From Coleophoma eucalyptorum (lineage: Eukaryota; Ascomycota; Leotiomycetes; Helotiales; Dermateaceae), in assembly GCA_026120035.1 (NCBI GenBank), contig JALRME010000003.1, positions 124,001 through 188,000 of the forward strand: DNA of 64,000 nucleotides, read 5' to 3'. Under the pieces are notes generated by a model that worked only from the letters and a program-made list of their open reading frames with translations, was not told the DNA's origin and searched no databases. Position numbers and translations under genes: made by a program. Positions 46,351 through 57,454 of this stretch are shown here, piece by piece (positions within the stretch are counted from its first letter, which is position 1; each line of letters begins with the position of its first letter).

Positions 46351-48202
46351 CGTATGGGCTTTTCGGTCTTGAAAATGACGATGATGATTGGAAGCAGAGG
46401 ACTTTGGTCTCTATGATGTCTGGTTGATATTCTGTTTTGGTCTTTCTAGTAGTCCGGCTGGGAGAGACATCCTTTTATACCTATTCTTCTCCTTCTGAAA
46501 TATCATGGATACTGCGATTTGATACCTTTACATCCAGAGCCTAGAATTCTACCTCGTACCGTGATGTTGCACCTACCGTATTTTACAGCAGGTAAGGAGT
46601 ATCGGTTAGGCCACGGGAACGGCCTGGAAATTGCGCAGGAGACCTGCATGTAAACGAGAGTCTTGTGGTGGCAGATCTGGACTGACCAAGTCGTCGCTGT
46701 ACATAAATCTCGCTTTTTATTCGGATGGTTTTGGTGTATAGAGCTCGTATTGAATAACCTTCCAGATACAGGCAGTAAGCCTGTTTTCGTCAATACTCCT
46801 CGCTTCACTTTCTTACTAACCCAAGCCTAGAAAGGGAGGTATGGTAGCCAAGCCCGTACCTTGTGCGAGACATTATCTACTTTCGGGTTAAAAGTAAACA
46901 AAAATCTCGTGTTTTCAGCCAATCCTTTCCTCTCGCAAACTTGGCTGTCTTTCAATCCTTGGTCTTCTTATGTCTGCTTTAAGTAGCTAGCCGATGGTAT
47001 AGTATGTTGCATTGCGGTCAGATCACTTCGTGTTCCCCGATGCCAACTCACTTCAGTGGTATATATCTTGATGAACGATATCCAATTACCTTTCATCGTT
47101 GCAAACAATTATTACTAGTCGTTCCTTCTCCGCACTTTTCATCTAAAGTCCCCGCGTAACAGCGGTACTTGTCATACTTTTACGCTTTTGTTCCCATTCA
47201 TCTTTAATGTAAGGTTGGAAAATTGAAGTTACCCGTCCTTCCGCTCGGGAGCTGCCTCCTGGAGCTGCCGTGTTCCTTGCTGAGTAGGCTAAAGGTTTAA
47301 TGTTTGCATCAACCGTTGTCTTAACTTACTTATAAGCTTCTTGGCGAATTATATCCTCTACAGAATGGGCTGTTGAGAGAGGTCTAGTCTCCATCATCTA
47401 GGTCAAGACTTTCGGTTTTACGTAGCACTTTTTCCGCTCTGGCCGCAGTAAACCAGAAGTTTTAGTAACGAAAAGAATGCAGAATAAGAGTCAAACTTTA
47501 AAAAAATCTCTAGTCAATCTTAGACCTTCCGCAATATTGAGCAAGTGTGCCCACCATGCTGAAAGGCTTCTAATCCCGCTTATAAAAGATGCATACTCTT
47601 CCTCGGTGAGAGTGGCCGGGTTTGGTTGGACGGATCTGAAGTCTATAAATGCTGTGCTGTATTCGTCTTCCCTTGAGCCGTACAACTATAGTGATCATGA
47701 CGTATAGAAAGAGACTTGTGAACCCATGATTACAATGCATAAAAGATTCGATTCGGCATATAACACAATTAAAGAGAATTTCCGGGTAAGCGTACTGCAA
47801 GTATATTTCCGAAACGTTAAGTTATTCAAGACCGGCATCAATGATAAAGTATACATAGGGTGATGGTGTTGAAGTCATTAAAACGTCAAACAAATCTAGC
47901 TAGATGAAAGAAATGTATGACATTTCTTTTGCTGATGTCTCATGCTGATATTAAAAGACTTACTTTCAAAGATGATTATGTCTGGCAAGTACTATAGAGC
48001 TCACCAATCCAGCTGGAGTATATTACCACGATATGAATACTTGCCAGCTAAAAACGGCATATCATAGATTTGCCTTGGCTTCTGATCTATGCGTAATCCA
48101 CTAAAAGATCGCGCTGTCAGCGTCGTCCTGTCATAAGTGGTGCTAAAGTAGTTCCACGTGTGATTCAGGAACAGCATGTCGACCGAAGGTGAGTCGTCGA
48201 TT
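46351..48202. other. Gene-poor spacer
   Basis: 1.85 kb, AT-rich in its second half. The only coding-like signal is the exon-like frame at 47491-47685, listed separately. Confidence 0.45.
47491..47685 (-). CDS. Exon-like orphan frame
   Basis: On the minus strand an acceptor-like CACTATAG is followed by a clean frame of 64 codons with natural composition (REDEYSTAFIDFRSVQ, TLTEEEYASFISGIRSL, AWWAHLLNIAEGL). There is no ATG at its start and no upstream exon that I can connect, so it may be the last exon of a gene whose 5' part is lost. Family not recognised. Confidence 0.25.
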   Translation of the reverse strand: MYGSREDEYSTAFIDFRSVQPNPATLTEEEYASFISGIRSLSAWWAHLLNIAEGLRLTRDFFKV

Positions 48203-48808
48203 TTATGAGCAAACGGGTGCGCTTACCAGTGCATCGGCTTCTGCGAGGATCTCTCCCGTAGAGTTCCTGATTTCTGATTTACAGAAGTACTTTCGGCCTT
48301 CAATCCTTTCCAGCCTTGCCACGGCAAGAATTATCTGCGGTGTATCCACTGGTTTCAAAAACTTGACATTCATGTAGGCAGTGCTGGTACTCTTGCCTTC
48401 ACAAACGCCCCCCTTCAAATCCCGGTTGAGGACCAGCAAAAATCCCATGGCATCATCCAAGATCGTTGAGATGATGCCGCCATGACAAATGTTTGAATGA
48501 CCATTAAGGCCAGCTCCAAGATTGATCAGCATTCTGATTTGCGGTATGTGACAAGGATCAAAGATTGGTTGTTGCGTAAGTGAAATGCAATGACTGAACG
48601 TGGATGGTGTTTTCAAGGTCACAGCCCAGAGCTCGTCTTCGGTGTCATGCTTTGGCTGGCGAGACAGGGTCGGTGTAATTATATATTCTGGGTTGGTGAT
48701 GAGCTCAAGACACCAGTCTATAGATAGGAAAAATGAAAGGTCAGGCTCGTCCATTCTGCTATGGTATGCTTTCCGGTCTGGAGTTGATTGAGAAGGCAGG
48801 TCTGGCAT
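48203..48808 (-). CDS. Hotdog-fold thioesterase (PaaI/4HBT-like)
   Basis: One exon as drawn, 201 residues; the family usually hydrolyses acyl-CoA thioesters. The diagnostic segment is GLNGHSNICHGGIISTILDDAMG, where HGG precedes the long helix and the Asp in LDD is the usual catalytic acid. It is followed by AYMNVKFLKPVDTPQIILAVARLERIEGRKYF, the typical beta strands of the fold. The closing LAEADALVSAPVCS is odd: GTAAGC directly after GCACTG could be a donor, so the last few residues may come from a further exon that I could not identify. A second ATG 18 codons in (MDEPDLSFF) is possible. Confidence 0.82.
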   Translation of the reverse strand: MPDLPSQSTPDRKAYHSRMDEPDLSFFLSIDWCLELITNPEYIITPTLSRQPKHDTEDELWAVTLKTPSTFSHCISLTQQPIFDPCHIPQIRMLINLGAGLNGHSNICHGGIISTILDDAMGFLLVLNRDLKGGVCEGKSTSTAYMNVKFLKPVDTPQIILAVARLERIEGRKYFCKSEIRNSTGEILAEADALVSAPVCS

Positions 48809-50413
48809 GCGAGGTCTGGCGTAGGATTGCGGCGAGCCTGGGTGAGCCTCGGCCCAGTGAGATGATATAGGTACGAATGCAAGTCACAAGTCACTGACTT
48901 CGCCACGTGACGATCCTCTCAAGCAGGCATGTCCGATGGCATGCAGAACAGGTCAACAATCACGAAACTAGAGACAGCCTATGGGTATGGGTATAGGTGT
49001 ATATGTATATGTGGGTACATGTGGGTATATGATGCACAGAGACTCTGCTATTTATCAAATTGCCAGAGTAATGAGAATCGCTGTCGTTGTATTGCAATGT
49101 GGCTGCCCGTTGGTCGAATAAACTTGGCTCATATCTTGTGATCGGGTAAGCATTGGCATTTTCCGACTTCTGGCTGGACATAAGATGAGAAGCGTCGCTC
49201 CTGGGGTCGCAGGTAGCGTTTCCCGTTCGTTCGTGCGTTCATTTGGCTACCATAAAGCAGAAGGGATGGCGTGTCTATGTATATTCCTTAGCGCCTTCAG
49301 TCACGCGAGTCTCCCTCTCGTTCCTACTTTTGTTGCATTACTGACCTGTTAGTGTAGATATAGTCATAGTCATCCCTCCCTCGCGCTTCGAGGATCAGTC
49401 CCGACTCGAGTCTTCCCTCGCTGCGCTGCATCACGCTGCATTGCCCAGCCCTCGCTAGCCTGTTCACTTTCAACTATCTTTGCTATCGCATTGCAATCAA
49501 TATCTGTTGCAGCTTATCGGACCCTGACGTTAGTAGAAGCTTTGCGGCGGTGCCAAGAGTCTCACAGCCAATGTGACGCCAAGTGGTATGGACGATGTAA
49601 GCAAAGCTTGCAGTCATGGACGTGGCATCCCGTGACATTGGATCCTACTTCTAGTAGACTTCCCCTCATGCGACCGAAGTTTTGGCATGTTGATTCGGGT
49701 ACAGGAATCCTCCGCGTACACATGGGGGCCGTTCTGTATAGCGTGAGCGAATGATCGCTAGTGCCTACCCTATTATGCTCCATCTATTTGTTCTGCTGCG
49801 GTCCATTGCCTCGTCTTTGTTCCTCACAGCAATAATCATTTAGCAGTACTTGCTGGTGGCGACACTCGGACCTTGGTCCAAAAGCAGTATACCCTCAGCC
49901 ATTTTATTTCTTGTTGGAGCCTTCGAGCTCTCTTACGGGCAGAGGTACGCAAGCAAACCCAAGTGAGGTTTGCACCACCTTCCTCTTCCGATGGCTGTCG
50001 CCGTTAGAAGACTTGGCACAACAGAAATGCAAAATGCCGCTATACAACCGACACTGGAACGTTGCATGACTTTATCCTTGCTACTAGAAGGATTCTGCTT
50101 GAGGATATACATATGAGCGGAAGGAGTTGTTCTTCCATGGTCGGCAAGGCACTCAATTCCCCATTAAACACAAATCTCTTTGATTGCCCAACCCAACTTT
50201 GGAAGGTTCTACGGAGGTTGATGGCTCCATGTCATACCTCCACGTCGTAATCTAGTATCTATAGCTGTTCCGGAATCAATAGGGTGTCTGGTCGTTCGGC
50301 CATGGGAGATAAGACTTATGAGGATATGGAGTAGGACCAACTTTATAAACCCTGTTGATGCCCACCTCCGGAATTTCAGATCGAGGGCTAAGTATTCTCT
50401 ACGGTAATCAAGC
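48809..50413. other. Gene-poor spacer upstream of the OPT gene
   Basis: 1.6 kb with no supported gene. Includes the TATG/GGGTA-rich tract at 48980-49032 and the OPT promoter. Confidence 0.45.
48980..49032. repeat. Imperfect TATGGG/TATGTA low-complexity tract
   Basis: Alternating TATGGGTA, TGTATA and TGTGGGTA units over about 53 bases. Not a perfect microsatellite. Confidence 0.75.
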
Positions 50414-53400
50414 ATGGACCCAATCTCAACAACCACAGTAGTGACAGACGCATCTTCTACTGACGAGAAGTACGCATACGATGAGAAAAAAGCCGCTATA
50501 GATATTGAAGTCGACGACCTTGGTCTCGCAAATGATCCTTACGACGATGCCGCGAAAATCTACGTCCCGGATGAGCATGAGGAGTTCATTGATCCTAGAC
50601 TGAAGAACTATCCCGTACCTCTTGTAGCAAAGACTGTTGACTTGCACAACGACTTCTCGTAAGTGCTAAGTCATTGGATTATCTATCCACAACTGAGTAT
50701 ATGACTGACAAGTGGAAAAGTGAGCCAATCCTAACTTTTCGATTCTGGGTCCTTTCTACCTTCTGGCTCGTTCTTGGTTGTGGTATTTCTTCGTTCTATT
50801 ACTTTAAACCGTACCAAATCAGTTTGAGCAGTTATGCTGTTCAATTATTGAGCTGGGGGGTGGGATCCGCAATGAGCAAACATCTTCCAACTTGCGTTTC
50901 AGTACTTTTGGTTATAAGTGGAGTCTGAATCCTGGTAAATGGAATGCTAAGGAGCATGCACTCATCGTCGTCGCATATTGGGGTAGTGTTAGTCAAACCA
51001 GGAACGATTCTTTGACTCTCAAGACATGAACCATCACAGCTTATGCTAATACTTAGATAGTGTTAGTAAGTTTTTATCGGCAGTTTGAATTGTCAAGTAC
51101 TAATGCATATCTAGCACAGCGTATGGTCTTGGTAAGTTGCATGTTCTCCTAAAAAAAATATGCTGACACTTAAAAGGTCCGCTGAGCGCTCTAGAGCTTT
51201 ACTACGGGAAGAGAATGAATGCTGGATGGGGCATTCTATTTTTGATAACAACACAAAGCATCGGATATGGCCTGTAACTTATCTCTCTACGTTCTGCTTT
51301 TACAGAACAAATCAAGACTAGAGCTGGCCTTTTCCGAGATATCTTAGTCCGTCCTCCAAAGATCTATTATCCAGGAGTGTTGCCAAATGTTGCGCTATTC
51401 AACGCCATGCACCGTAACCCCACAGTCACTGCCAAGTCGCTCAAGTTCTTCACCTATGTGGCTTGCGCTACCTTTGTTTACCAATGGTTTCCTGGGTTTA
51501 TCTTCCCCATGCTCTCGTCTCTGCCACTTCTGTGTTATATGGGGCGTGGCAACTGGATTGCATACCTACTAGGTTCTGGCTACAATGGCTTTGTAGGTCC
51601 TGCGTTTTTCTGTTGTTAGTCGTGCATATTCTTTGAGTTTTCAGTGATGCTTTATGATTTACGCTATCCTTTGGAGTTCATGATGTCTGGGTTCATATCA
51701 ATCACTGCAAGGACTCATAACTTTAGCCGACCTATAACGTGTTACTTGTATCAAAACATTAGCGTACTGACTACCTTAGGGTCTATTGGACGTCACCCTC
51801 GATTGGAACTATACTAGCTTCTTCCAGCCCTTGTACACTCCTCTTTGGGCCAACATGCATCAGATAGTTGGTGCTGTCATGACAGTGTGGTTCCTCTACC
51901 CTATCATGTACTTCACAAACACTCTGAACGCAAAGAACTATCCACCTATGAGTTCTGGCACTTTCGATGTCACTGGCTCCTCACACAACATCAGTAGAAT
52001 TATGAATGATGACTTTACTCTCAATCAAGCAGCCATGGATGCCTACTCTGTTCCTCACTGGGCACTTTCTTATGCCATGTGTAAGTGTCTTTGAGTTTGA
52101 CAATAGGAGATACTAATGGTGCTTATAGATTTTTTCTGGGGATTTGCCGCCTCTACGGGGGCACTCATGTATGCCATACTATGGTATGGACAATCTTCAT
52201 ACCGAAGCATAGTGGACGCCTTCAAGAACCTCCGTGACGACTATGATGATCCATACTTGAAGCTCATGAGCAGGTGCGAGCGCGTACCACATTGGTGGTA
52301 TGGCCTTCTCCTTGCCATCTGTATTGCTTTATCAATCGGCCAGCTCTATGGTGGTGATATGCAACTTCCATGGTGGGGTTTTCTTATTATCCTTCTTGTT
52401 TCCACCATATCTACTTTCCCCAATGGTATCCTTTGGGGAATTGCCAATTTCCAGGTTGGTATGGGGTTTTTGTCCGAGGTTATTGCAGGTGCTCTATTCC
52501 CAGGAAAGCCTGTGGGAGTTCTCGCTTGGTATGTAATAGCCTTCTCATACCTCCGTCTCCAAGTCCACCTGTGTTCAGCACATTGAACTTTTGAAACTCT
52601 ACTCATTTATATGCTCCATTATTCTTCGCCACGCTCTAACACTCAACTTTAGTATGGCATTCGGTAGACAGGTACTAGAACAAAATCTGAACTTAATATC
52701 AGATTACAAATTTGGTTTCGTAAGTTTGAAGTTCTCAGTTATCCAACTCCATTGCTGGTCATGTGGTGCATTACCCACGAGCACTCAAGCCCACGGCGAT
52801 ACTAAGTAAAATCGGTTATGATTTTCATTACAATAGCTAACCACACATGTAATAGTACATGAAGATCCCAGAGAAAGGCAAGTCTTATGTTGGAATTCCG
52901 ATCGCAATCACTCTCATTGTTGAGGCTGACTTGATTATCTGAACAGAGATGTTCATTGCACAGCTTTATGGAACCTTGCTCGGCCCTTTTATCAATTATG
53001 GAATGATGCGAGTTATCATTGACAAAATTGGCAAAGACACCTTGACTGGAGTCGTCACATCCTCATCCTGGGATGCCTTGAAGACCAAGAACTTCTACTC
53101 CCTCAGCGTCCTTTGGGGTGTTCTTGGTCCTAAGGTCTTCTTCAGCTCGTCTTCCGACTATTCCTGGGTTTATTATGCCTTTGCAGTAGGACCTATCCTT
53201 GTTACTCTTTCTTGGCTTGTCAACAAGTGGAAGCCTCAATGGAACATGGAGCATTACTGCAATCCTGTTGTCATCATGTACGGAGCTACATTATTCCCAG
53301 TCTACCAATCCGCCAATATAATGACTTCGGCGGCCTTTTCTATCTTCTTGTAAGCTAAAAATCTTCACAGTATCTGGGATCGTATTGGCTAATCACACTC

Positions 53401-53622
53401 TGCAGCATGGGATACGTCTACCGCTACCATCCAATCTGGTTCCGCAAGTACAACTACCTCTTGGGTGTTGGCCTTGACTGCGGAACTCAGATCATGCAGA
53501 CTTTTCTCGTATTTTGCATCAACCTCCCCAACAAGTCCATGCCATATTGGTGGGGATATAATGTCGATGCTTATGACCGCTGCTTTCCACCGGACAGTCT
53601 CCCTCCCAATGCCTTGAACTAA
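50414..53622 (+). CDS. Oligopeptide transporter (OPT family, Isp4-like), with an apparent one-base frameshift
   Basis: Supported exons: 50414-50658, 50721 to about 50982, 51177-51273, 51322-51592, 51780-52080, 52129-52528, 52653-52719, 52856-52877, 52947-53349 and 53406-53622. OPT proteins import small peptides with protons. Family blocks: LTFRFWVLSTFWLVLGCGISSFYYF, LSALELYYGKRMNAGW, RDILVRPPKIYYPGVLPNVALFNAMH, FPMLSSLPLLCYMGRGNWIAYLLGSGYNGF, DPYLKLMSRCERVPHWWYG, MFIAQLYGTLLGPFINYGMM and NMEHYCNPVVIMYGATLFPVYQSANI. In exon 2 the frame breaks near 50893-50899: KHLPTC is followed, one base out of phase, by FSTFGYKWSLNPGKWNAKEHAL. Between 50982 and 51177 short exons must exist; a 9-nt exon at 51057-51065 and one near 51119-51132 fit. 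The intron 52878-52946 has a GC donor. All junctions after 51177 keep phase, so the lesion is recent or a sequencing error. Confidence 0.85.
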
Positions 53623-54156
53623 ATCATGCATTGAAGGCCGTTCGAATTCATTGGCAGTGATCACAGGCAAAGTATTGGATGGGATACGAGGCGTGTTGGT
53701 GGTATCTTTGCAGTGTCGCTGTATATTGGAAATTTGCGCGCTCGCTTAGCCAGTCTTTTCCAGATGAATGTAGGTAGAACTGACTTTTCAGGGGTAAAAT
53801 GAGCGAATTAGATTTTTCCTGGGGATCTGAAATTTGAGATTTCTAAACTAGTGTACGTCTTAGAATTCTGTGTGGCTGGGGCATAAGGGGATATGCCTTG
53901 AGATTAGACGAGAATAGTCAATGAAAATGAATTTATCTGAAGGTGTCTGAAAGCCGTAAGAAAAAAGCGTGCGTTTAAAGTGGACACATCTAGCATGCAT
54001 TATCTACCATGTATTATCTAGCATACATTATCCAGCAATGCTTTCAACCTTGAACATGGAAATAGCAACAAAAGAAATTCCATTAAATCATTGTATATCT
54101 GTTGAGCATCTTCTATAGAAAACTTCTAAGAGTCAACGGGATATCATCAGCCACTT
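53623..54156. other. Convergent 3' spacer
   Basis: 534 bases between the ends of the OPT and SDR genes. Contains a short tandem repeat, listed separately. No gene seen. Confidence 0.5.
53991..54032. repeat. Three tandem copies of a 14-bp unit
   Basis: Units TAGCATGCATTATC, TACCATGTATTATC and TAGCATACATTATC follow each other without gaps. Confidence 0.85.
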
Positions 54157-55092
54157 CTAATTCATCAGATCAACCTTCAACGGCGCCTGTATCGGAAACA
54201 ACGCATGCTTCCCACTCACCAACCCGATCTTCAAAAGATCCGGATCCGCCTGGATCTCCGCCTTCCTACCCACCAACTCGGCAACATCCCAATTAGCCCA
54301 GACCAGTCTCCCAGCCAAGAAATCCGCCTGGGATGACGCTAGCCACAGGATAAACCGACCGGGCAGAAGGTCATCGTCCCACTTCACAACGTCCCTCGGC
54401 ACGCCAAAATTCTCCACGCCCTCCGTGAACGTCGTTCCGGGATGCAGCGAGTGGACCCGGAGGCCCCTTCCGGCAAACTGCATGTGGTAGTGCTGCAGGA
54501 AGACGGCAAGAGCTGCCTTCGTACTGGCGTATGCGCCCTGGCCCGGTAGCACGCAGTGCACAGCACAGGACGAGATACTGACATAGACTTTCTCGTGGGC
54601 TGGGTCCAGTTCGTCGTTGGCGATGAAGAGTTTCAGCAGGCGCAGGCTCCCCAGAACGACATTGTTGAAGGTGTCCGTGATGAAGTCCTCGGGAGTTGCA
54701 TCGGCAGCGTAAGGGCGCTGTCCATTAATCGCGCAATGCACGAGGACGTCAATCCTTCCGATCGTCTTCTTGATCTCGGCAAAGACTTTGGTGAGCCCTT
54801 CGGCTTCCGTGATGGAGACGGCGAAGATGTGTATGTTCACTCCGGAGAAAGAGGCCTCGAGCTTCGCTTTGGCTTCTTGGAGCTTCGACTCTCGCCGACC
54901 GATCAGGATCAGGTTGGAGGCTTTGGCGTTAGCAAACGCGGTGGTGGTGGAGAACCCCACGCCCGTCCCGGCACCGGTGATGAGGATTGTCTTCCCGAAG
55001 TAGGACAATGCAGGTAGTTCTGGAGAGATGGCATCATAGGGTTCCTTGTGATAGAGTTTTGTGAAGTGGTTGGTAAAATCGGGCTGTGACAT
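54157..55092 (-). CDS. Short-chain dehydrogenase/reductase
   Basis: A single exon, 311 residues, classical SDR length plus a short N-terminal extension. The NAD(P)-binding motif TGAGTGVG (T39-G46) starts the Rossmann fold. An NRR-like GRRESKLQEAK after strand 2 suggests NADP(H) preference. The active site is YASTK, with the Ser in SISSCAVH before it. The expected NNAG is replaced by VHCAING, a noticeable departure from the family. Substrate unknown. The high GC and lack of introns differ from its neighbours. Confidence 0.9.
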   Translation of the reverse strand: MSQPDFTNHFTKLYHKEPYDAISPELPALSYFGKTILITGAGTGVGFSTTTAFANAKASNLILIGRRESKLQEAKAKLEASFSGVNIHIFAVSITEAEGLTKVFAEIKKTIGRIDVLVHCAINGQRPYAADATPEDFITDTFNNVVLGSLRLLKLFIANDELDPAHEKVYVSISSCAVHCVLPGQGAYASTKAALAVFLQHYHMQFAGRGLRVHSLHPGTTFTEGVENFGVPRDVVKWDDDLLPGRFILWLASSQADFLAGRLVWANWDVAELVGRKAEIQADPDLLKIGLVSGKHALFPIQAPLKVDLMN

Positions 55093-55237
55093 GGTGGACT
55101 TTTAGCTTTATATTGGAGGGAAGTTGAAGGATTGGGTAGCTTTGACTAGACGTTAAAGTCTTTTATGGAGAGAATAAAGCAAAAGTAACAAGCTACATGC
55201 AATTGTGAATTAGAACTGGGAGAATCTCGCTCCTCTT

Positions 55238-55238
<1 letters not shown>

Positions 55239-55268
<30 letters not shown>

Positions 55269-55269
55269 C
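55239..55269. repeat. (CA)n(TA)n dinucleotide microsatellite
   Basis: About six CA units run directly into nine to ten TA units. Confidence 0.95.
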
Positions 55270-55290
55270 ACGCAGAAAGGGCCCCCCAGG

Positions 55291-55577
55291 GTTTCGTGCC
55301 AGTACGAAGGAGCCCCATCTCGAGATAATGACTAGAGAGCTTCGGGAATACGAAAATGGACCACATTGTGAGAGTTTCGTGGCAGTCCGAAGGTTGTCGC
55401 ATCTTTGAGGTAAAAACTAGAGCGCTTCGGGTATACGAGCGACTTAATGGAGAAGCGTTATTCGTTTCTCGATAGCCGACAAAGATCTAAGATGCTTTGG
55501 GAATACGCAGGACCAGCTTGTATTTCGTACATATGCCGTCGCTTCCTGACCCCAAGCTAGGACGCTTTGGGAATACG
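55291..55577. repeat. Diverged tandem repeat, four copies of a 70-85 bp unit
   Basis: A core GCTTYGGGWATACG occurs at 55339, 55424, 55494 and 55564 (spacings 85, 70 and 70), each preceded by CTAGA or CTAAG-like sequence. Copies 1 and 2 also share GTTTCGTGSCAGTMCGAAGG at 55291 and 55374. All copies are on the same strand. No coding frame spans them. Confidence 0.8.
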
Positions 55578-56491
55578 AGGGGTTAGATCGTGCGGCTATC
55601 CCAAGTCTTTACACTAAATCACTCATGTATGTATCTTGTGACAATTGAAGCCTTATGGTTATTGCCGAAGACTTGGACTCAAGGAGAGCATGGCAAGGCA
55701 ATCCAAAGACGTTGATATAACATATCAGCCCTACCCTGCACTAAGCAGTTTAATCTCAGCCTCCGTCTCACTTACTGAGACTGGGAACGTTGAAACCATA
55801 CCACTGGGCAGGGCAAGTGGGTTGTATTTACCTGTATACGAAGGCATCTGGAGTGTATTTCTAATTACTACATGTAATGGAAGATCGGCTTGATGATATT
55901 GCGTAATGCTTCCTGTGCCACATAAATACCAGGTCGCAAATAACTTCGCCTTGTTCGATGATCGTCGGACAGACATTATCTACTTTTAGGTAAGCGATCG
56001 GAGCTGGGAGACGTCGCGCCACCGCATCTGCGGCGCTGGAAAGTCGATAAGCAGCCCTTGCCGCACACCAGCATTTCCTTCTCATTTAGTAAACGCTGTT
56101 TAGCTGTCTGGGGTGTCATTCCAAGGACGCTGTACGAGCCATTGCCAACATTGGAATACCGTTGCTTGAACATTAGCGCTTCTTAGCGATTGAAATATTT
56201 TGACAACGTCCCTTTCCAGTCTAGACTCCCTTGGTTATCTAAATTAATGTCTTTGTACTAGCTATTCAATATCATGTATTATGAAGAAGTAGCCTCGCCA
56301 GTGTAAATATACAATGCAACATGGTTTTCCGATCTGATACCGTTGCATGTCGCACCTCCTCTAGAGACTTCAGCAAGAATCTACTTGCGTTCTTATTAAG
56401 AATCTCAACCATGAAACGCCGGACAGATTCTCATAAGAATTCTAGAACCTAATCATAAACAAAATTCACTCGCAATCAGCTTAAGATCTTC

Positions 56492-57454
56492 TTAATGCTC
56501 TGTCTCTCGGTTATATGGCGAGGGTTCGTCCAGTTGTGCGTAGCGTCCTGGTCCATCGGATCCAAACCTATATGGCGACCCCATCTCCACATTGTCGGCT
56601 CCTTTCAGTGTCTTCCCCATCCTTGTCTTATTCGACAGCTTTTTTGCAAGGAAAATATACAAGCATAGGGTCAGCAAGGCAATAGCCGCCTCCAAGAACG
56701 AGATACCCCAAGCAGCAGACTGCACATCATCAGCATCTGTAAAGCAAGCTCTCGGGACACATTTGGGAGGGTCCAACATACCTGGATGGTACAAAGTTTG
56801 TCAAATTTCATGTAGGTCCTCACTTCAGCCGCAAGCTCTGGATTACACGCGTAACCCCATATGCTGTCCGCACGCTTCATGATTGCAAAGACAGCCATGC
56901 CAACCAACCAAGCGGTAAATTTGATCGCGAGCATAACGTGTGAGAACACTCCGCCCAGTTTAGCATCCAAGCAACAGCAGGCAGCACAAAGCATGACCAA
57001 GTCAATGAAGCCAGTGATGACAGCGAGGGCAAAGATGAAGTATGTCGGCCAAACGACAGTTGGCATGGGCCAGATCGATGTATGCGCAGGTGGCATAGCA
57101 CGGTCTTTGGTGATGTAGTAGTTGGCTAAAGTATAGGCCAACAACAGGGCGAGGAGGAGCGAGAGGGTGAAGGAGAAAACTCGCGAAATGAATTGGAGGA
57201 TGCGAATACTGCGTCGATACCTCTATTTCCCAAGACTTGTCAGCTTTGGTTTCTCCTCTCCAAGCCATTACTTCCACCAGTATCAAACTCAGAAGGACCG
57301 GCGCAGCTCAATTTCCTACCTCGTCCCTTTTCGCCAATGCAGCGAGTGCAGGCGTATCGGCCTCGTTCGAATACGGCTCATAGTTGGTGAGAATAGGATG
57401 GTTGGTCGGGACAGAAGGGTAGTTTCCTTCTTTGTTCGACTCCGTGAACGCCAT
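56492..57454 (-). CDS. Four-helix membrane protein (MARVEL-like topology)
   Basis: Three minus-strand exons: 57320-57454, 56782-57222 and 56492-56719; 267 residues. A soluble 45-residue start (MAFTESNKEGNYPSVPTNHP) is followed by a basic RYRRSIRILQFISR and four hydrophobic helices: FTLSLLLALLLAYTLA, TYFIFALAVITGFIDLVMLC, FTAWLVGMAVFAI and GISFLEAAIALLTLCLYIFLA. The tail is hydrophilic. This topology, with short loops and cytosolic ends, is that of MARVEL-type fungal membrane proteins of unknown role. A CAACCC-type Cys cluster (LCAACCCLDAK) lies at the end of helix 2. Confidence 0.78.

Larger units (their letters stand above)
55093..56491. other. Gene-free spacer containing repeats
   Basis: 1.4 kb without a supported gene; holds the dinucleotide tract and the diverged tandem repeat listed below. 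Confidence 0.5.
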
